Assembly: GCA_020427625.1 (NCBI GenBank) | Contig: JAGQOI010000404.1 | Location: forward strand, 1 to 5,558 | Reading direction: 5' to 3' | Length of the DNA: 5,558 bases | Source of the DNA: Phycisphaerales bacterium | Lineage (GTDB): Bacteria; Planctomycetota; Phycisphaerae; Phycisphaerales; SM1A02 | Shown: positions 4,993 through 5,558 of the stretch, piece by piece | Numbering within the stretch: position 1 is the stretch's first letter | Layout: each line of letters starts with the position of its first letter | Translations under genes and position numbers: made by a program | Notes under the pieces: model-generated | Database searches by the model: none | What the model saw: only the letters and a program-made list of their open reading frames with translations | What the model was told of the DNA's origin: nothing

Positions 4993-5481
4993 TCACCCGT
5001 CCTCGGACGCGGCCGATCCGACGATGACCTGGATCTGCGGCGTGAGCACCGCGCCGGCGGGCAGGTTCGAGGCGTTGGAGTAGACGTGGACCGGCACCTC
5101 GGTCGGACCGTACTCGCGATCCGGCTGTCCCGACGCGGCCTTGATGGTCAGGGTCGCGTTGCCCGGCGTGACGCCGAGGACCGTCGCGATCGCCAGACCG
5201 TCGTGCGCGGTGATCGTCGTGCCGCCCGGGATCGTGAAGATGCTCCGCCCGCCGCTGAGCGTGACCGCGCGATCGCCGGGCACCGGCCGGAAGTTCCACG
5301 ACCGCGCCGGCTTCCGATACAGGAACACGAGCGTGCTCGCGTTGGCGCCGGCGAGGACGTGGATCTCCGGCGGCTGGGCGGCGATCTGGCGGATGGTCGT
5401 CCACCAGTCCCAGATCCGGATGATCACGTACACGACGATCACGACGACGACGCCCCCGACGATCGCGATGACGTACTGCAT
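4993..5481 (-). CDS. Membrane-anchored protein with a beta-rich, possibly Ig-like domain
   Basis: 162 residues. One strongly hydrophobic segment (about 3-21, many Val and Ile) is followed by the aromatic RIWDWWTTIRQ (22-32). The rest is Gly/Thr/Val/Ala-rich and looks all-beta. The phrase LAIATVLGVTPGNATLTIKA (96-115) resembles the last strands of bacterial Ig-like (BIG2) domains, where ATVxGVxPGxAxIT is common; a single weak match, so the fold is tentative. There is no Cys, lipobox or visible catalytic motif. Charge around the membrane segment is unusual: none before it, Arg22 and Arg31 after it. The positive-inside rule would therefore put the C-terminal domain in the cytoplasm, against the usual place of Ig-like domains. 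The ATG at 5481 follows AGGGGGTGG with about 3-8 nt spacing. The 77 nt upstream hold no TA step; only a weak CACAAT (5535-5540) could be a -10. The function is unknown. Confidence 0.8.
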   Translation of the reverse strand: MQYVIAIVGGVVVVIVVYVIIRIWDWWTTIRQIAAQPPEIHVLAGANASTLVFLYRKPARSWNFRPVPGDRAVTLSGGRSIFTIPGGTTITAHDGLAIATVLGVTPGNATLTIKAASGQPDREYGPTEVPVHVYSNASNLPAGAVLTPQIQVIVGSAASEDG

Positions 5482-5558
5482 GGTCCACCCCCTGTTCCGG
5501 GCGTCGCGATGGGCGTGTCCGGCCCGGTCACCCGATTGTGCGTCCGGAGCGGCGGCCG

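Overview
This is a G+C-rich bacterial window (roughly 70% by eye, strong third-position G/C bias) with eight protein genes, one of them cut by the left edge, packed with short gaps. No rRNA, tRNA, CRISPR array, insertion sequence or phage gene is visible. A lipobox-bearing c-type cytochrome suggests a respiring, probably diderm bacterium. The mix of a multiheme-type lipoprotein, sirtuin, PIMT and ABC-F would fit a Planctomycetota-like or other high-GC environmental lineage, but I cannot fix the phylum from sequence alone.

Left half, minus strand (1-1686): reading leftwards, a single-domain cupin (1333-1686) is followed after 103 nt by a run of three genes. These are a small HicA-fold protein (969-1229), a complete zinc-type sirtuin (190-972) and the start of a heme c lipoprotein (1-193, partial). 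Each junction in the run is a 4-nt ATGA overlap, and the second and third genes have no Shine-Dalgarno of their own, so translational coupling is likely. A TATGAT -10-like box lies just ahead of the run and another ahead of the cupin.

Middle, plus strand (1764-3365): a GNAT acetyltransferase diverges from the cupin. Its ATG follows a TAGAAT box by only 6 nt, as expected for a leaderless mRNA. Next come a 58-residue very acidic protein of unknown function and then protein-L-isoaspartate O-methyltransferase (pcm) with its own TACAAT box.

Right half (3374-5558): an ABC-F type twin-ATPase gene follows on the plus strand. Its 5' region carries a promoter-like pair and an unusually regular two-part inverted repeat at 3411-3447, which makes both the start codon and the regulation worth attention. 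It converges on a minus-strand gene for a membrane-anchored protein with a beta-rich, possibly Ig-like domain. A GC-rich hairpin sits in the 21-nt gap between them.

Functionally, much of the set deals with protein state: lysine deacylation, acetylation, isoaspartate repair and ribosome-associated ATPase activity. That grouping is an inference; only the ATGA-linked trio has strong operon evidence. I see no convincing complete new defence or mobile system. The best candidates for novelty are the HicA-fold/sirtuin/cytochrome run and the ABC-F leader hairpin.
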